A stretch of DNA of 46,515 nucleotides from Sphaerobacteraceae bacterium (lineage in GTDB: Bacteria > Chloroflexota > Chloroflexia > Thermomicrobiales > Thermomicrobiaceae): assembly GCA_007695115.1 (NCBI GenBank), contig REEK01000138.1, forward strand, positions 1 to 46,515. The letters are read 5' to 3'. The notes beneath the pieces were generated by a model. That model had not been told where the DNA came from and did no database searches. It saw only the letters and a program-made list of their open reading frames with translations. Shown piece after piece: positions 27,444 through 37,277 of this stretch; the stretch's first letter is position 1; every line of letters begins with the position of its first letter. A program made the translations under genes and the position numbers.

Positions 27444-28478
27444 TTGACTGATTCCGGAATGCACGTTCGACCGCTCAGAATACGAGACTTTCTTCGGATG
27501 TCATCCTTGCGAACTGATGCAGTGATGCCTGCGCACGAACGCGGGCTGTTTGCTAGGGGGGTGCCTGATGCGGTTCTCTCAGCCCTTCCGATTACCCGAC
27601 GCGAGCGCCGTTCGCTGGTGGCCTACGACGATCGAACCGTAGCCGGGTCGATCGACCTGGTGGATGACCCGGTGAACCACCGCTGGGTGGTCTCTCGTGT
27701 TCGAACGAGCAAACATATCCCCGATGCTGAAGATGGCTCGTATGGGCTGCGCTCCCGGGTCTGGCAGGAATTGATCGCCGAGGCGATACGGTCGGCGGGC
27801 GCGGCCGGTGCCAAGCGGCTGCACGCAGTACTGGATGATGATTGTCCGCTCATCGAGACATTGCAGGAGACCGGATTTACGGCATACGCACACGATCGCG
27901 TGATGGCGATTCCATTGCCGATACACACCGACTCCACCGGCGTGACTCGCCGGCAGGAGTCGAGCGATGTGTGGGCGGTCCATCACCTGTATCACCAGGT
28001 TACCCCGCGCCCAGTTCAGTATGCGGAGGCGTTCACGAGTAACTACTGGGGTCGGATCATGCCAGGTCATGCCAGGATGCGGGCCTACGTCATCGAGGAT
28101 GGACTGGAAGTCGTGGCCCACTGCCGAGTAGTGCTTACCAGGCAAGGACCGGCACTCTATCCAATGGTGCATCCGGGATCGCGGGAGTTGATTGTACCGC
28201 TCATCGCCGACGTGGTAGCTGATCTGGAGCCAGCGCCCGAAAAGCCTCTGTATCTGGTGATACCGGATTATCTGCAGGAGTACGCGACCGCACTGCAGGA
28301 ATTCGATGTCAGTGAAACCGGATGTCATACAAGGCTCGTGAAATACACAGTGGTGGCCCGCCGAATGCAGATGAGATCACTAGAAGAGATCGGGAGCGAA
28401 GTTGTCGAGCACGCTCCCGCCGGAACTGCGACACTGACTTATGCTCCGGCACGAGAATCGAAACGGGATACACACTAA
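27444..28478 (+). CDS. GNAT-like acetyltransferase-fold protein
   Basis: A 344-residue protein with features of the GNAT acetyltransferase fold, but not a recognised family. The N-terminal part ([16 protein letters not shown], then [16 protein letters not shown], then an Arg/Ala-rich helix and [19 protein letters not shown]) follows the GNAT order of strands. A second, more diverged half follows ([18 protein letters not shown], then [17 protein letters not shown]), so it may be a tandem GNAT. A clear acetyl-CoA loop (Q/R-x-x-G-x-G/A) is not obvious. The TTG start at 27444 has AGGAG 5 bases upstream. It lies between recR and the R3H ATPase gene on the same strand. Substrate unknown. Confidence 0.65.
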   Translation: MTDSGMHVRPLRIRDFLRMSSLRTDAVMPAHERGLFARGVPDAVLSALPITRRERRSLVAYDDRTVAGSIDLVDDPVNHRWVVSRVRTSKHIPDAEDGSYGLRSRVWQELIAEAIRSAGAAGAKRLHAVLDDDCPLIETLQETGFTAYAHDRVMAIPLPIHTDSTGVTRRQESSDVWAVHHLYHQVTPRPVQYAEAFTSNYWGRIMPGHARMRAYVIEDGLEVVAHCRVVLTRQGPALYPMVHPGSRELIVPLIADVVADLEPAPEKPLYLVIPDYLQEYATALQEFDVSETGCHTRLVKYTVVARRMQMRSLEEIGSEVVEHAPAGTATLTYAPARESKRDTH

Positions 28479-28522
28479 ACGTGACAGAACACATGATTGA
28501 CGAGCAACCAGACAGGAGCAAC

Positions 28523-30280
28523 GTGCACGCAGAGCAACTCACCGAACCAGTTGTTGAGCATGAAGTTACCGACAACCTCGAAGACCTCCTTGCTGTGCTT
28601 CCGCCAAAGCTTGTTCCGGCGCTGCTGGAACTGAATGGCGAAGATGGTCGAGGAAATCTGATCGAGATCGTGCTGGATCTGGGGCGCCGCCCGGGTGCTC
28701 GATTCCACGGACACGAGGTCTTTCTTTCCAACGATGAAGTAACCCGGGACGACCTGAACTTCGTTGCCGAGCGGATCGGCACGTTCGGTGACGATAACCG
28801 GGCGGGTATCGAACGGACACTTCATCGAATTTCCGCGATACGAAGCCGGACCCAGGATATCGTCGGACTGACGTGCCGAATTGGACGCGCAGTCTACGGC
28901 ACCATCGGAATGCTCCGGGATCTCGTTGAATCCGGCGAAAGCATCCTGCTTCTGGGACGTCCCGGAGTTGGCAAGACGACGATGCTTCGAGAGACCGCCC
29001 GCGTTCTGGCGGATGATCTGCGGAAGCGGGTTGTCGTAGTCGACACCAGTAATGAGATCGCCGGGGATGGGGACATTCCGCATCCATCGATCGGACGTGC
29101 CCGCCGGATGCAGGTTCCCACGCCATCATTGCAGCATTCGGTGATGATCGAGGCGGTCGAGAACCACATGCCAGAAGTGATCGTGATCGACGAGATCGGC
29201 ACCGAACTGGAAGCCGCAGCGGCACGAACGATTGCCGAGCGCGGCGTCCAGCTTATCGGCACGGCGCATGGCAACACGCTGGAAAACTTGATGATGAATC
29301 CGACTCTGTCGGACCTGGTGGGTGGTATTCAGTCGGTGACCCTCAGTGACGAAGAGGCCAAACGCCGCGGGACACAGAAGTCGGTTCTGGAGCGCAAGGC
29401 TCCACCGTCATTCAGCGTCATGGTCGAGCTCCAGGAGCGAGATCGGTTTGCCGTCTACAAGGATGTGGCAGAGTCGGTCGACTCAGTTCTGCGTGGTTCA
29501 GAGCCGGACCTCGAAATCCGCGAACGGAAAGAAGATGGATCGGTCGAGACCTCGAATGTCAGACCTGTGCGTAGCCAGGACGAACTGGAACAGCAGTCCA
29601 ATCGCAAAGGCAAGCGTCAGCAGCGTCAGGAACGCGCTCGAACAAGTGATGATCTCGACCGGGAAGCCAACCGTCAGGCTGTGCGTGAAGAGAATGGCCA
29701 GCGTGCCGCAGTAACGCCACGGACGATGTTTGGAGTGGGTCGGGGTACTCGAGAGAAGCCAGTCCGGATCTTCGCATTCGGTGTCAGTCGCAATCGACTG
29801 GACCAGGCGATCAATCAGCTGGCGGCTCCAGCGGTCATCGTTCGTGACCTGAAGACCGCCGATGCGGTGGTCACATTGAAGAACTACTACCGACAGCGAC
29901 CGAAACCGTTGCGTGAGGCTGAATCACGCGGATTGCCAGTGTTTGTGCTCAGGAGCAATACGGTGACTCAGATGGCCAACTTGATGGGTTCTCTGTTCAC
30001 TGACCAGCACTCCGAGGAAGGCGCCGACGCGATCGACAACTGGGAAGACGACGGTGAAGAGCCGATCCCGGAAGATCAGATTGCCGCGGCAATGTTCGAA
30101 GCCGAAACGGCGATTCATGATGTCCTCCGGGGCTCTCGCAGCGTCGAGCTTCGACCGCAGGCGTCACGGATTCGTCGCCTTCAGCACGAGCTGGCCGAGC
30201 GGTACAACGTCGAGTCCCGAAGTCTTGGGTCGGATCCGTTCCGCCATGTTGAGGTGCTTCGTCGAGGTGAGTTCGCGTGA
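28523..30280 (+). CDS. SpoIIIAA/Ycf45-type AAA ATPase with C-terminal R3H domain
   Basis: A 585-residue protein. The N-terminal two thirds is an AAA-type ATPase resembling SpoIIIAA and plastid Ycf45. It has the upstream segment [20 protein letters not shown], Walker [14 protein letters not shown] and Walker [41 protein letters not shown] follows in the sensor region. A charged Gln/Arg-rich linker follows. The C-terminus ends in an R3H domain ([20 protein letters not shown], then SDPFRHV), which binds single-stranded nucleic acid. I chose the GTG at 28523 because AGGAG lies 4 bases before it; a GTG at 28481 is in frame but has a weak site. The GTG of tmk overlaps its TGA. The biochemical role is unknown; no sporulation genes are near. 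Confidence 0.85.
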   Translation: MHAEQLTEPVVEHEVTDNLEDLLAVLPPKLVPALLELNGEDGRGNLIEIVLDLGRRPGARFHGHEVFLSNDEVTRDDLNFVAERIGTFGDDNRAGIERTLHRISAIRSRTQDIVGLTCRIGRAVYGTIGMLRDLVESGESILLLGRPGVGKTTMLRETARVLADDLRKRVVVVDTSNEIAGDGDIPHPSIGRARRMQVPTPSLQHSVMIEAVENHMPEVIVIDEIGTELEAAAARTIAERGVQLIGTAHGNTLENLMMNPTLSDLVGGIQSVTLSDEEAKRRGTQKSVLERKAPPSFSVMVELQERDRFAVYKDVAESVDSVLRGSEPDLEIRERKEDGSVETSNVRPVRSQDELEQQSNRKGKRQQRQERARTSDDLDREANRQAVREENGQRAAVTPRTMFGVGRGTREKPVRIFAFGVSRNRLDQAINQLAAPAVIVRDLKTADAVVTLKNYYRQRPKPLREAESRGLPVFVLRSNTVTQMANLMGSLFTDQHSEEGADAIDNWEDDGEEPIPEDQIAAAMFEAETAIHDVLRGSRSVELRPQASRIRRLQHELAERYNVESRSLGSDPFRHVEVLRRGEFA

Positions 30281-30936
30281 GCCTGTTCGTGACATTCGAA
30301 GGTCCGGACGGTGCCGGAAAATCAACGCAGATCGAACTGGTAGCCCGGCGCCTTGAGGCGCATGGGCTATCGGTTGTAAAGACCCGTGAGCCAGGCGGAA
30401 CGCCGCTCGGAGAACGCGTCCGGGCGGTCTTGCTGGACCCGGGAGACTGTGCTATCGTCCCGCGGGCTGAAGCGCTGCTGATGACGGCAGCACGGGCCCA
30501 GCATGTTGCCGATGTCATCGTGCCCGCATTGTCTGATGGCCGCGTCGTTCTGTGTGATCGGTTTTCGGATTCGACCCTGGCGTATCAGGGTGCGGGCCGG
30601 GGCCTGCCGACTGAGAAGTTGAACATGTTGCAGGCGTTTGCAACCGATGGGCTGCAGCCCGATCTGACGATTCTGCTGGACATTTCTGCAGAGAACGGTC
30701 TGGAGCGACGACGGTCTTCTGGGACGCCGATGAACCGGCTCGACCAGGACAGTCTCGCGTTTCACGAACGCGTCCGTGAGTGGTATGTTCAGGAAGCGAA
30801 GGCGCATCCGGAGCGCTGGGTATTGCTGGAGGCTGGTCGGGCGCAGGACGATCTCGCCGACGAAATCTGCCAGGTGATTCTCGACCGATCAGGTGAAGCA
30901 GCCGCACGCGCGGATGCGAACAGGAAGAGTGAATGA
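30277..30936 (+). CDS. tmk: Thymidylate kinase
   Basis: Tmk phosphorylates dTMP to dTDP for DNA synthesis. The 219-residue protein has P-loop [10 protein letters not shown], the DRX motif in [18 protein letters not shown] and a LID region [11 protein letters not shown]. The length is slightly above the usual 205-213 because of a short polar C-terminal tail. The start is GTG at 30277, overlapping the previous stop (GTGA). The stop overlaps the ATG of the c-di-AMP receptor gene (ATGA). The tmk-yaaQ order is conserved with Firmicutes, but holB, which follows there, is missing here. Confidence 0.97.
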   Translation: MSLFVTFEGPDGAGKSTQIELVARRLEAHGLSVVKTREPGGTPLGERVRAVLLDPGDCAIVPRAEALLMTAARAQHVADVIVPALSDGRVVLCDRFSDSTLAYQGAGRGLPTEKLNMLQAFATDGLQPDLTILLDISAENGLERRRSSGTPMNRLDQDSLAFHERVREWYVQEAKAHPERWVLLEAGRAQDDLADEICQVILDRSGEAAARADANRKSE

Positions 30937-31265
30937 AACTCGTTTTCGCCGTCGTTCAGGGCAAAGATGCAGATGGACTGACAGCGGCGCTGCGAGCAAG
31001 CGGCTACCGCTTCACTCAGGTTAACAGTGCGGGTGGGTTCCTCCGGGAGCACAACGTCACGGTTATGGTCGGCGTCGATGATGCGGCGGTTCCGGACGTC
31101 CTGAGAGTTGTCAAACAGAATTGTTATAGTCGCACGCAGTATGTGAACCCGTTGCTGCCAGTTATCGAGCCGGGCGAATTCTATGTTCCCAGCCCGGTCG
31201 AGGTTCAGGTCGGCGGGGCAACGGTTTTCGTGCTGAATGTTCGCCATTATGAGCGCATGGGTTAG
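30933..31265 (+). CDS. darA: PII-like cyclic-di-AMP receptor (DarA/PstA/YaaQ family), copy 2
   Basis: A 110-residue paralogue of the protein encoded at 1594-1941, with the same start ([16 protein letters not shown]) and core (VEVQVGGATVFVLNV). The T-loop region differs: REHNVTVMVGV here against RTGNTSLLIGV in copy 1. The glycine before the conserved asparagine is replaced by histidine, and the threonine is shifted. Copy 2 has the classical genomic position directly after tmk and is translationally coupled to it. The two proteins may differ in ligand affinity or partner. Binding of c-di-AMP is inferred from the family. Confidence 0.92.
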   Translation: MKLVFAVVQGKDADGLTAALRASGYRFTQVNSAGGFLREHNVTVMVGVDDAAVPDVLRVVKQNCYSRTQYVNPLLPVIEPGEFYVPSPVEVQVGGATVFVLNVRHYERMG

Positions 31266-31311
31266 TAGGCGGCGAGTTGTCGCGCACTAGTCGCTGGAGT
31301 TGCATCCCTCT

Positions 31312-32364
31312 ATGGAAGCGTTGATCGCGCGTTCCGTCCAGATTCTTATTGCGCTGGGTGGTGCGTATGTCCTGACGTTGTGGTTCGCAATCGTCGTCTG
31401 GACATTTCAGGATATCCAGGCACGCAGCCGTAGCGTTGTCGCACAGATTTTCTCCACGCTCGTGGTGCTGATTTTCTCAATCCCCGGGCTTCTGATCTAC
31501 CTGATTCTGCGCCCGCGCTATACCCTCGATGATGCGTTCCAGCGATCGCTTGAAGAGGAATACCTGATGCAAGACCTGGAAGAGCTCCCGCTCTGTCCGG
31601 GTTGCCAGCAGTATGTCGAGGATGACTGGGTGTTCTGCCCGAACTGTCGAACCGAACTGCGGGACAACTGTATTGCCTGCGATCAGTTGATCGATCTCCG
31701 ATGGGAGATCTGCCCGTTTTGTGGAACCGAGCAGTACGAGGATGAAGATGCGCCGCTTCCGGAGCCTGTGATTCAGCCGGTTATGGCGCCATCACCACAA
31801 TTTCTCGGGCGACCGCAGATGACCCAGACAGACGTGTTCCGGCTGCAGGAATCCGAGCAGCATACCCGGCCGATCATTCCAGCCACGGTCAGGGTTGATC
31901 TGAGAAGTGGCGACGTGCTGAAAGAGGTAGTGCCTGAGCTTCCCATTTCAACGCCGATCAATTCGCTCGGTGGCCCGGGCGAACTGCGACGAGTGACGCT
32001 GGCTGAGAATGGTGATAAGCCGGTGGCGAATAGCACCGAAACGATGACGCCGGATCCAGTTGACATACCGGATACCGGGGCTGATGACGGTTCCGACTCG
32101 CCTGATACCACCTCAGACATTCCGGCGGATGGGGCAGCAAGATCGGAGGCCGATCGCGGCGAAGACGTGTCAGACGACTCCATTCCGGCCCAGGAAGCAA
32201 CCTCTGGAGATGAGCTGGCCGAGGCTGATTCCGTGACAGCCGATGATTCGGTTGCTCAGGATCAGGAAACGTCGCCCGACAAGCCGGCGAACGAAACCAA
32301 TACAAAGCCGAAAAAGCGGCGAAAGCGCCGACGGAAGCCTCGCGAAGCAGACGCCGACAGCTAG
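31312..32364 (+). CDS. Membrane protein with double zinc ribbon and acidic, then basic tail
   Basis: A 350-residue protein. Two membrane helices come first (SVQILIALGGAYVLTLWFAI and IFSTLVVLIFSIPGLLIYLI). A cytoplasmic double zinc ribbon follows at about 95-145, with four C-x2-C pairs: CPGC, CPNC, CIAC and CPFC. The rest is low-complexity: a long Asp/Glu/Ser/Thr-rich region, then a strongly basic end (KPKKRRKRRRKPREAD). The ATG at 31312 is preferred; a TTG at 31300 is also in frame. It is the last gene of the recR-to-tmk run and ends tail to tail with the SDR epimerase gene. Anchoring of a nucleic-acid or ribosome-binding tail at the membrane is conceivable; the function is unknown. Confidence 0.75.
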   Translation: MEALIARSVQILIALGGAYVLTLWFAIVVWTFQDIQARSRSVVAQIFSTLVVLIFSIPGLLIYLILRPRYTLDDAFQRSLEEEYLMQDLEELPLCPGCQQYVEDDWVFCPNCRTELRDNCIACDQLIDLRWEICPFCGTEQYEDEDAPLPEPVIQPVMAPSPQFLGRPQMTQTDVFRLQESEQHTRPIIPATVRVDLRSGDVLKEVVPELPISTPINSLGGPGELRRVTLAENGDKPVANSTETMTPDPVDIPDTGADDGSDSPDTTSDIPADGAARSEADRGEDVSDDSIPAQEATSGDELAEADSVTADDSVAQDQETSPDKPANETNTKPKKRRKRRRKPREADADS

Positions 32365-32382
32365 TTTCGGCTGACCACTGAG

Positions 32383-33291
32383 CTACCCGAGCAAGTCCTT
32401 CAACGCTGGTTCGACATCCGGAAACTTGAACTCGAACCCTGCCTCCAGCAGCCGGTGCGGAACCACGTACTGTCCATAGATCAGGTGATTGGCGAATTCA
32501 CCAACTGCGGCCCGCAGCGCAAACCCCGGGGCGGGCATGAATGATGGTCGTCCGAGCGCCTTGCCGATCGCTTTGCTGAACTGTCGATTGCTGGCCGGGT
32601 TGGGAGCGCTGAGGTTGATCGGCCCCGCGAGATCACTCTCCTTCAGCAGGAATCTCAACGCTTCGATGTGATCCCGGATGTGAATCCAGGAGACACCCTG
32701 TTTCCCGGAGGCGATCGGGCCGCCGACGAAGAACTTGAACGGCATTGCCATCAGCGGCAGTGCGCCTTCGTTTCCATCAAGAACAATGGCATTGCGAATC
32801 AGAGCCCGCGAGGTTCCGAACGCCTCGAGCGGCTCAGTGCTGGCTTCCCAGTCGATGCACACCTTCGAGAGGAAATCGTTTCCGGCCGGTTCGTCCTCGG
32901 TGAGGTACTTGTCACTTCGGTGTCCATAGTAGTTGACACCCGAAGCCTGGATGAGCCGGGCAGGTGCGGTGCCAGCCTTGTTGACCGCGTCGACGATCGC
33001 GCGTCCTGCGTTGATCCTGCTGTCGTAGACCCGCTGCTTCTTGGCTTCGCTCCAGCGTTCACTGCCGATGCTGTCTCCGGCGAGGTTGACGATTGCGTCG
33101 GTATCGGCCAGTTCATGGCTCCAGCCTTCGCCGGTCTGACTGTCCCACTGGACGATCCGGGCCTCAGGCACCAGTCCATCGGGGCGCTTGCTGCTCCGCG
33201 ACAGGATGACGATTTCGTCGCCATCCTGTGCCAATCGCTTGCTCAACGCCCGGCCGATCAGGCCAGTGCCACCGGTAATAATGATCTTCAT
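32383..33291 (-). CDS. TIGR01777-family NAD(P)-dependent epimerase (YfcH/SDR39U1-like)
   Basis: A 302-residue short-chain dehydrogenase of the extended, atypical type. It begins with the Rossmann motif ITGGTGLIGRALSKRL, followed by DAIVNLAGDSIGSERW and the ASGVNYYGHR region with the tyrosine of the active site. The C-terminal DUF1731 part includes APNPASNRQFSKAIGKALGRP and FKFPDVEPALKDLLG. Family members are often called cell-division inhibitor SulA-like by transfer from YfcH, but their substrate is not known. It lies 87 bases downstream of nadK on the same strand, so co-transcription with the NAD kinase that could supply its NADP is plausible. Confidence 0.92.
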   Translation of the reverse strand: MKIIITGGTGLIGRALSKRLAQDGDEIVILSRSSKRPDGLVPEARIVQWDSQTGEGWSHELADTDAIVNLAGDSIGSERWSEAKKQRVYDSRINAGRAIVDAVNKAGTAPARLIQASGVNYYGHRSDKYLTEDEPAGNDFLSKVCIDWEASTEPLEAFGTSRALIRNAIVLDGNEGALPLMAMPFKFFVGGPIASGKQGVSWIHIRDHIEALRFLLKESDLAGPINLSAPNPASNRQFSKAIGKALGRPSFMPAPGFALRAAVGEFANHLIYGQYVVPHRLLEAGFEFKFPDVEPALKDLLG

Positions 33292-33378
33292 GTTGGGTTC
33301 TCATTCTGTGCTTGCGAACATCCTCCTCGTGAAGAGTCTGATCGCATGAACGGGACCGGGGCGTGGTGGTTGAACCAG

Positions 33379-34218
33379 CTAGCGATCGGTTCCCAGCGAT
33401 GGCACCGCCTGAGGCCGGATCATGTAGTTAAATTTGCTGCGGAATGTCTGGTAGAAGTCGGTTCCTTCGACCATGACGAGTTGGAATTCGGCCGACGCAG
33501 CGGAGATCTGAATGATGTCTCCTTTATGGAGTTCTCCATCAGCGGTGCCATCCAGCAGCAGATCACAAGGTGAATCATTGACGATCACCAGTTCGATCTT
33601 GGCCGACTCCGGGACCACGATGTTGGTCCGAATCGGAGAGTGTGGGCAAATCGGCACCACGGCAAAGCCACGGACTCCGGCGCCAAGGGCTGGCCCTCCA
33701 GCCGCCATGCAGTAGGCTGTGCTGCCTTGCGGCGTGGCGACGATCATCCCGTCGCCAGGATAGGTGTTGACGAACTGTCGGTCGATGTAGACCTCGATGT
33801 CCACCATTGATGAACCACTCCGCAGCACCACGTCGTTGACGGCCCACCCGCTGAACTGCTCGTCGTCACCCCGAAGGAGCCGTGCGGAGAGCGTCGGACC
33901 GGACTGAATCCGGGAGCTGCCGGAGATCAGTAGATCCAGCGCTCGTTTCCAGTCGTCGCGCTCGATCATCGCCATGAATCCGACTTTGCCGACGTTTATG
34001 CCCAGCAGTGGTGTGTTCGGGTAGGTATGGGCCATGCGCATGATGAGGCCATCGCCACCAAGGGCGACGAGGACATCGACTGTCGACGGATCTGTCTGGA
34101 GCTCGTCCTCGGGGACAACGGTGCAGGACTGCTCGCTCAGCCATTTTGCGACGTCTACGCCGAGCTCCTGTGCTTCGTCCTTGCTTCGGGCGCAAACCAG
34201 CCCGATTCGCATTGTCAT
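33379..34218 (-). CDS. nadK: NAD kinase
   Basis: NadK phosphorylates NAD to NADP. The 279-residue protein has the GGDG motif in VLVALGGDGLIMRMA with the catalytic aspartate, the substrate-site NDVVLRSGSS, and the conserved PGDGMIVATPQGSTAYCMAAGGP segment split across two loops. It ends with the usual beta-rich domain. The ATG at 34218 (MTMRIGL) has GAGAG upstream; the open frame reaches further but overlaps recO on the other strand. The gene is divergent from recO. Confidence 0.95.
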   Translation of the reverse strand: MTMRIGLVCARSKDEAQELGVDVAKWLSEQSCTVVPEDELQTDPSTVDVLVALGGDGLIMRMAHTYPNTPLLGINVGKVGFMAMIERDDWKRALDLLISGSSRIQSGPTLSARLLRGDDEQFSGWAVNDVVLRSGSSMVDIEVYIDRQFVNTYPGDGMIVATPQGSTAYCMAAGGPALGAGVRGFAVVPICPHSPIRTNIVVPESAKIELVIVNDSPCDLLLDGTADGELHKGDIIQISAASAEFQLVMVEGTDFYQTFRSKFNYMIRPQAVPSLGTDR

Positions 34219-34358
34219 GAGTTCCAGCTCTCTTCGGAAATCCGCTGTGCAATCGCAAAAAGCGGCAACCATTTTGTCAGCTAATGGTATCGCAACGCGG
34301 TATGCTCTGAAATAGCGGTAACGTCGAGTTAGCGTCGATTCAGGTGGAGTATTTCCAG

Positions 34359-35162
34359 GTGAGCAACACTGGCGAGTCGCGACAGCGATCACGTGTCTAC
34401 CGATGTGAGGGGATCGTCATCCGCCGTCGCGATTTCGGCGAGGCGGACCGACTGGTGACCGTCCTGACAGACGATCATGGAAAGGTTCGGGCGCTGGCCA
34501 AGGGCAGTCGCCGCACCAAGAGCCGCCTTGGCGGACACCTCGAGCCGTATGCACGGGTACGCCTCATGCTGGCCCGTGGCAGGAACCTGGACATCATCAC
34601 TTCGGCTCAGGTGCTGGAACCGATGACGCATCTGCGTCGCGAAGAGCGCTCGATTCTTTATGCCTCACACTGGTCCGAGATTGCCGACCAACTGATGGCC
34701 GAATCGGAGCAGAACCGGTTTGGCTATGGTGTTCTGGTGCGGGCGCTAACATCGCTTGAACTCGGTCGGGATCCGGTGATTACCTCGCGGATTTGTGAAT
34801 GGGAGTTTCTGGCGGCCTCGGGATTTCAACCGGAACTGTTTCAATGCACCGGGTGCGGCCGGCAGATCGAGCCTGGCGGTAATGGGATGCATATTGAAGC
34901 GGGTGGCGTAGTCTGCCCGCAATGTCACGCACTGGATCCGCTCTCTCGTGCTATCAGCAATGATGCGTTACGAGTATTGCGGGCGATTGGGCGGGGTGAC
35001 GGCGGTCTTCTGTATGACCGACAGCTCAATGACGACCTGCTCAAGGAAATCGAGCAGTTGCTGATCGGTTACCTGAGAAGCGTTATCGAGCGGGATCTGC
35101 AGGCGTGGCAGATCCTCAGTTCGCTGGAGGACGGAACGACCTGGGGCACGCCAGGTCATTAG
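34359..35162 (+). CDS. recO: DNA repair protein RecO
   Basis: RecO anneals single strands and, with RecR, loads RecA. The 267-residue protein has the N-terminal OB fold (GIVIRRRDFGEADRLVTVLT, then GKVRALAKGSRRTKSRLGG), a helical core, and a four-cysteine zinc site (CTGCGRQIEPGG ... VCPQCHAL). The GTG at 34359 has GGAG 9 bases upstream and is preferred over the GTG at 34344. It converges with ftsH, leaving 1 base between the genes. The neighbouring era-recO arrangement of Firmicutes is not kept. Confidence 0.94.
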   Translation: MSNTGESRQRSRVYRCEGIVIRRRDFGEADRLVTVLTDDHGKVRALAKGSRRTKSRLGGHLEPYARVRLMLARGRNLDIITSAQVLEPMTHLRREERSILYASHWSEIADQLMAESEQNRFGYGVLVRALTSLELGRDPVITSRICEWEFLAASGFQPELFQCTGCGRQIEPGGNGMHIEAGGVVCPQCHALDPLSRAISNDALRVLRAIGRGDGGLLYDRQLNDDLLKEIEQLLIGYLRSVIERDLQAWQILSSLEDGTTWGTPGH

Positions 35163-35163
35163 A

Positions 35164-37161
35164 CTAGCGCGCTTTGATCGACCGTTGCGGTCTTCGTCGG
35201 GCCGGATTCGGCTGCGGTGTCTCTCGCTGAACCAGGCGGCCGATGCTGCTCAGCACAGCCGTTGCTGCAGCTGCCAGTCGGCGTGGTCGAGAAGCGCGTT
35301 GTTTTGTGCCGTCGAGGATAGTAATGGGCTCCGGAGCGGATTCGGTGACCCCTCGACTTCCCGAATGCGATACCGGTGCGGTGTCACGCTGCGGAATCAT
35401 CGACTGAAGCTCGGTTCCTTCGATTGTCTCAACATCCATCAGTCGGACGGCGATCTGCTCCAGTTCATCCCGGTACTCCCGGATGAGGTCGAGTGCCAGA
35501 CGATGCGCATCGGAGACGATAGCCAGCGCCTCCTGCTCCGCCGCGAAAGTCGATTGCGGCGAGAGTGGCGGGGCTGTGCCGTTACCGGCAGATAACAGAC
35601 CGAACGTCTTGCCCATCCCGTAGCGCTGAACCATCGACCCGGCGATACTGGTGGCCTGCTCCAGGTCATTCGATGAGCCAGTGGTGACTTCCTCGAACAC
35701 GACTTCCTCGGCTGCCATACCGGCCAGCAGGCCGGCAAGTCGCTGCTCGAGCTGCGTCCGTGTCCAGAGGCCCCGATCTTCTTCCGGGGTAATCATGGTG
35801 AATCCGCCGGCCTGACCGCGCGCCACGATCGAGACTTTGCGAACGGTGTCAGCGTGGGGTAGCACGTGAGTTACCAGGGCGTGGCCAGCTTCGTGGTATG
35901 CCACGACTCGACGTTCATGCTCGCTGAAGCGGCGGCCCGTCCGGGCCGGGCCCGCCAGTGTTCGCTCCAGCGCTTCGGCCATGTTTGCCATCGTGATCGA
36001 GACCTGCTGGTCGCGTCCGGCAAGGATGGCCGCCTCGTTGACGACGTTGGAGAGATCGGCACCAGTCAATCCAGCGGTGCGAGCAGCGATCTCCTCGAAA
36101 TTAACATCACCAGCAATCGGCTTCCCTCGGGCGTGGACGTTGAGAATAGCTCGTCGTGCTTCACGATCGGGGAGTTCCACATGAACTTTGCGGTCGAACC
36201 GGCCCGGACGCAGCAGCGCCGAATCGAGCACATCTGATCGGTTCGTGGCGGCAATCACGACCACGTTGCTGCGTTCGTCGAAGCCGTCCATCTCCACAAG
36301 AATCTGGTTCAGTGTCTGGTCGTACTCTGAGCTGTTCTCGGAGCGCCCACGACGTCGACCGATTGCGTCGATCTCATCGATGAAGATGATGGATGGTTCG
36401 ACTTCGCGAGCCTTCTTGAAGAGTTCCCGGACGCGTGATGCACCGACACCGACATAGAGCTCGACGAACTCGGCCCCGCTGACCGAGAAGAAATTCGCGT
36501 TGGCCTCGCCAGCCAGTGCCTTGGCCAGCAATGTCTTGCCGGTGCCGGGTGGGCCAACCAGGAGCAAGCCATGCGGGATGTGCGCGCCAACTGCCCGGAA
36601 TCGTTCCGGATAGCGCAGGAAGTCGACGACATCCGACACCTCATGCTTGATTTCCGAGGCTCCGGCCACATCGTCGAAGCTCACCGGGCTCTGTCCGGCC
36701 GGAATCGGGGTGAATCGATTTTTTCGCCCGCCGCCACCGAAGGCGCCTGGCATCATTCGGCGCATCAGCAGAATGATCAACACGAAGATCAGCGCAACGA
36801 ACGTGATCCGCATCAGGAAGCCAGTTCCCTCACCTAACGATGGGCTGGCTGCCTCCGGATAGATCGCTGGCCATTGCGAGGACGGTATATCTGCTTCGTT
36901 CATCAGCGCGGTTAGTGATTGACCAGATTGAAGCGTGCCGCTTCGCTCGGTTCCATCAGCCATCACGATCTCGAGCGACGTACCACTCGAACTGATAGTG
37001 ATCTCGGAAACCTCTCCGGATCGGATCTCTTCCAGCAATGAGGTGAGGTTCGTGCGCTCGGGATCGCTTCCACCGAGCATCGTTGAGGCAACGTAAACTC
37101 CCACCGCAACGAGTGCGATTGCGGCGAGGAGATACCACTTTCGGTTCCCGCTAAGTCGCAT
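35164..37161 (-). CDS. ftsH: ATP-dependent zinc metalloprotease FtsH
   Basis: FtsH degrades damaged or regulatory membrane and soluble proteins. The 665-residue protein has two N-terminal membrane helices (WYLLAAIALVAVGVYVAS and ITFVALIFVLIILLM) flanking a small extracytoplasmic domain. The AAA module follows, with Walker A GPPGTGKTLLAKAL, Walker B IIFIDEIDAIG and the SRH segment ATNRSDVLDSALLRPGRFDR. The zinc protease motif is HEAGH in AYHEAGHALV. A basic C-terminal extension of about 60 residues (ending RRRPQRSIKAR) is unusual in composition. The gene lies downstream of the AAA ATPase gene on the same strand, 116 bases away. Confidence 0.96.
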   Translation of the reverse strand: MRLSGNRKWYLLAAIALVAVGVYVASTMLGGSDPERTNLTSLLEEIRSGEVSEITISSSGTSLEIVMADGTERSGTLQSGQSLTALMNEADIPSSQWPAIYPEAASPSLGEGTGFLMRITFVALIFVLIILLMRRMMPGAFGGGGRKNRFTPIPAGQSPVSFDDVAGASEIKHEVSDVVDFLRYPERFRAVGAHIPHGLLLVGPPGTGKTLLAKALAGEANANFFSVSGAEFVELYVGVGASRVRELFKKAREVEPSIIFIDEIDAIGRRRGRSENSSEYDQTLNQILVEMDGFDERSNVVVIAATNRSDVLDSALLRPGRFDRKVHVELPDREARRAILNVHARGKPIAGDVNFEEIAARTAGLTGADLSNVVNEAAILAGRDQQVSITMANMAEALERTLAGPARTGRRFSEHERRVVAYHEAGHALVTHVLPHADTVRKVSIVARGQAGGFTMITPEEDRGLWTRTQLEQRLAGLLAGMAAEEVVFEEVTTGSSNDLEQATSIAGSMVQRYGMGKTFGLLSAGNGTAPPLSPQSTFAAEQEALAIVSDAHRLALDLIREYRDELEQIAVRLMDVETIEGTELQSMIPQRDTAPVSHSGSRGVTESAPEPITILDGTKQRASRPRRLAAAATAVLSSIGRLVQRETPQPNPARRRPQRSIKAR

Positions 37162-37277
37162 GTGTCAAGCAAGCCTCGGAGACCAGTGGTTTCGGTCTCG
37201 GTGTGGGTGCGGATAGTCAGCGTTCATCTTGCAGCTAAGGATACTGGATTTTATCGGCTAGTGTCTGCTGCCCCAGG

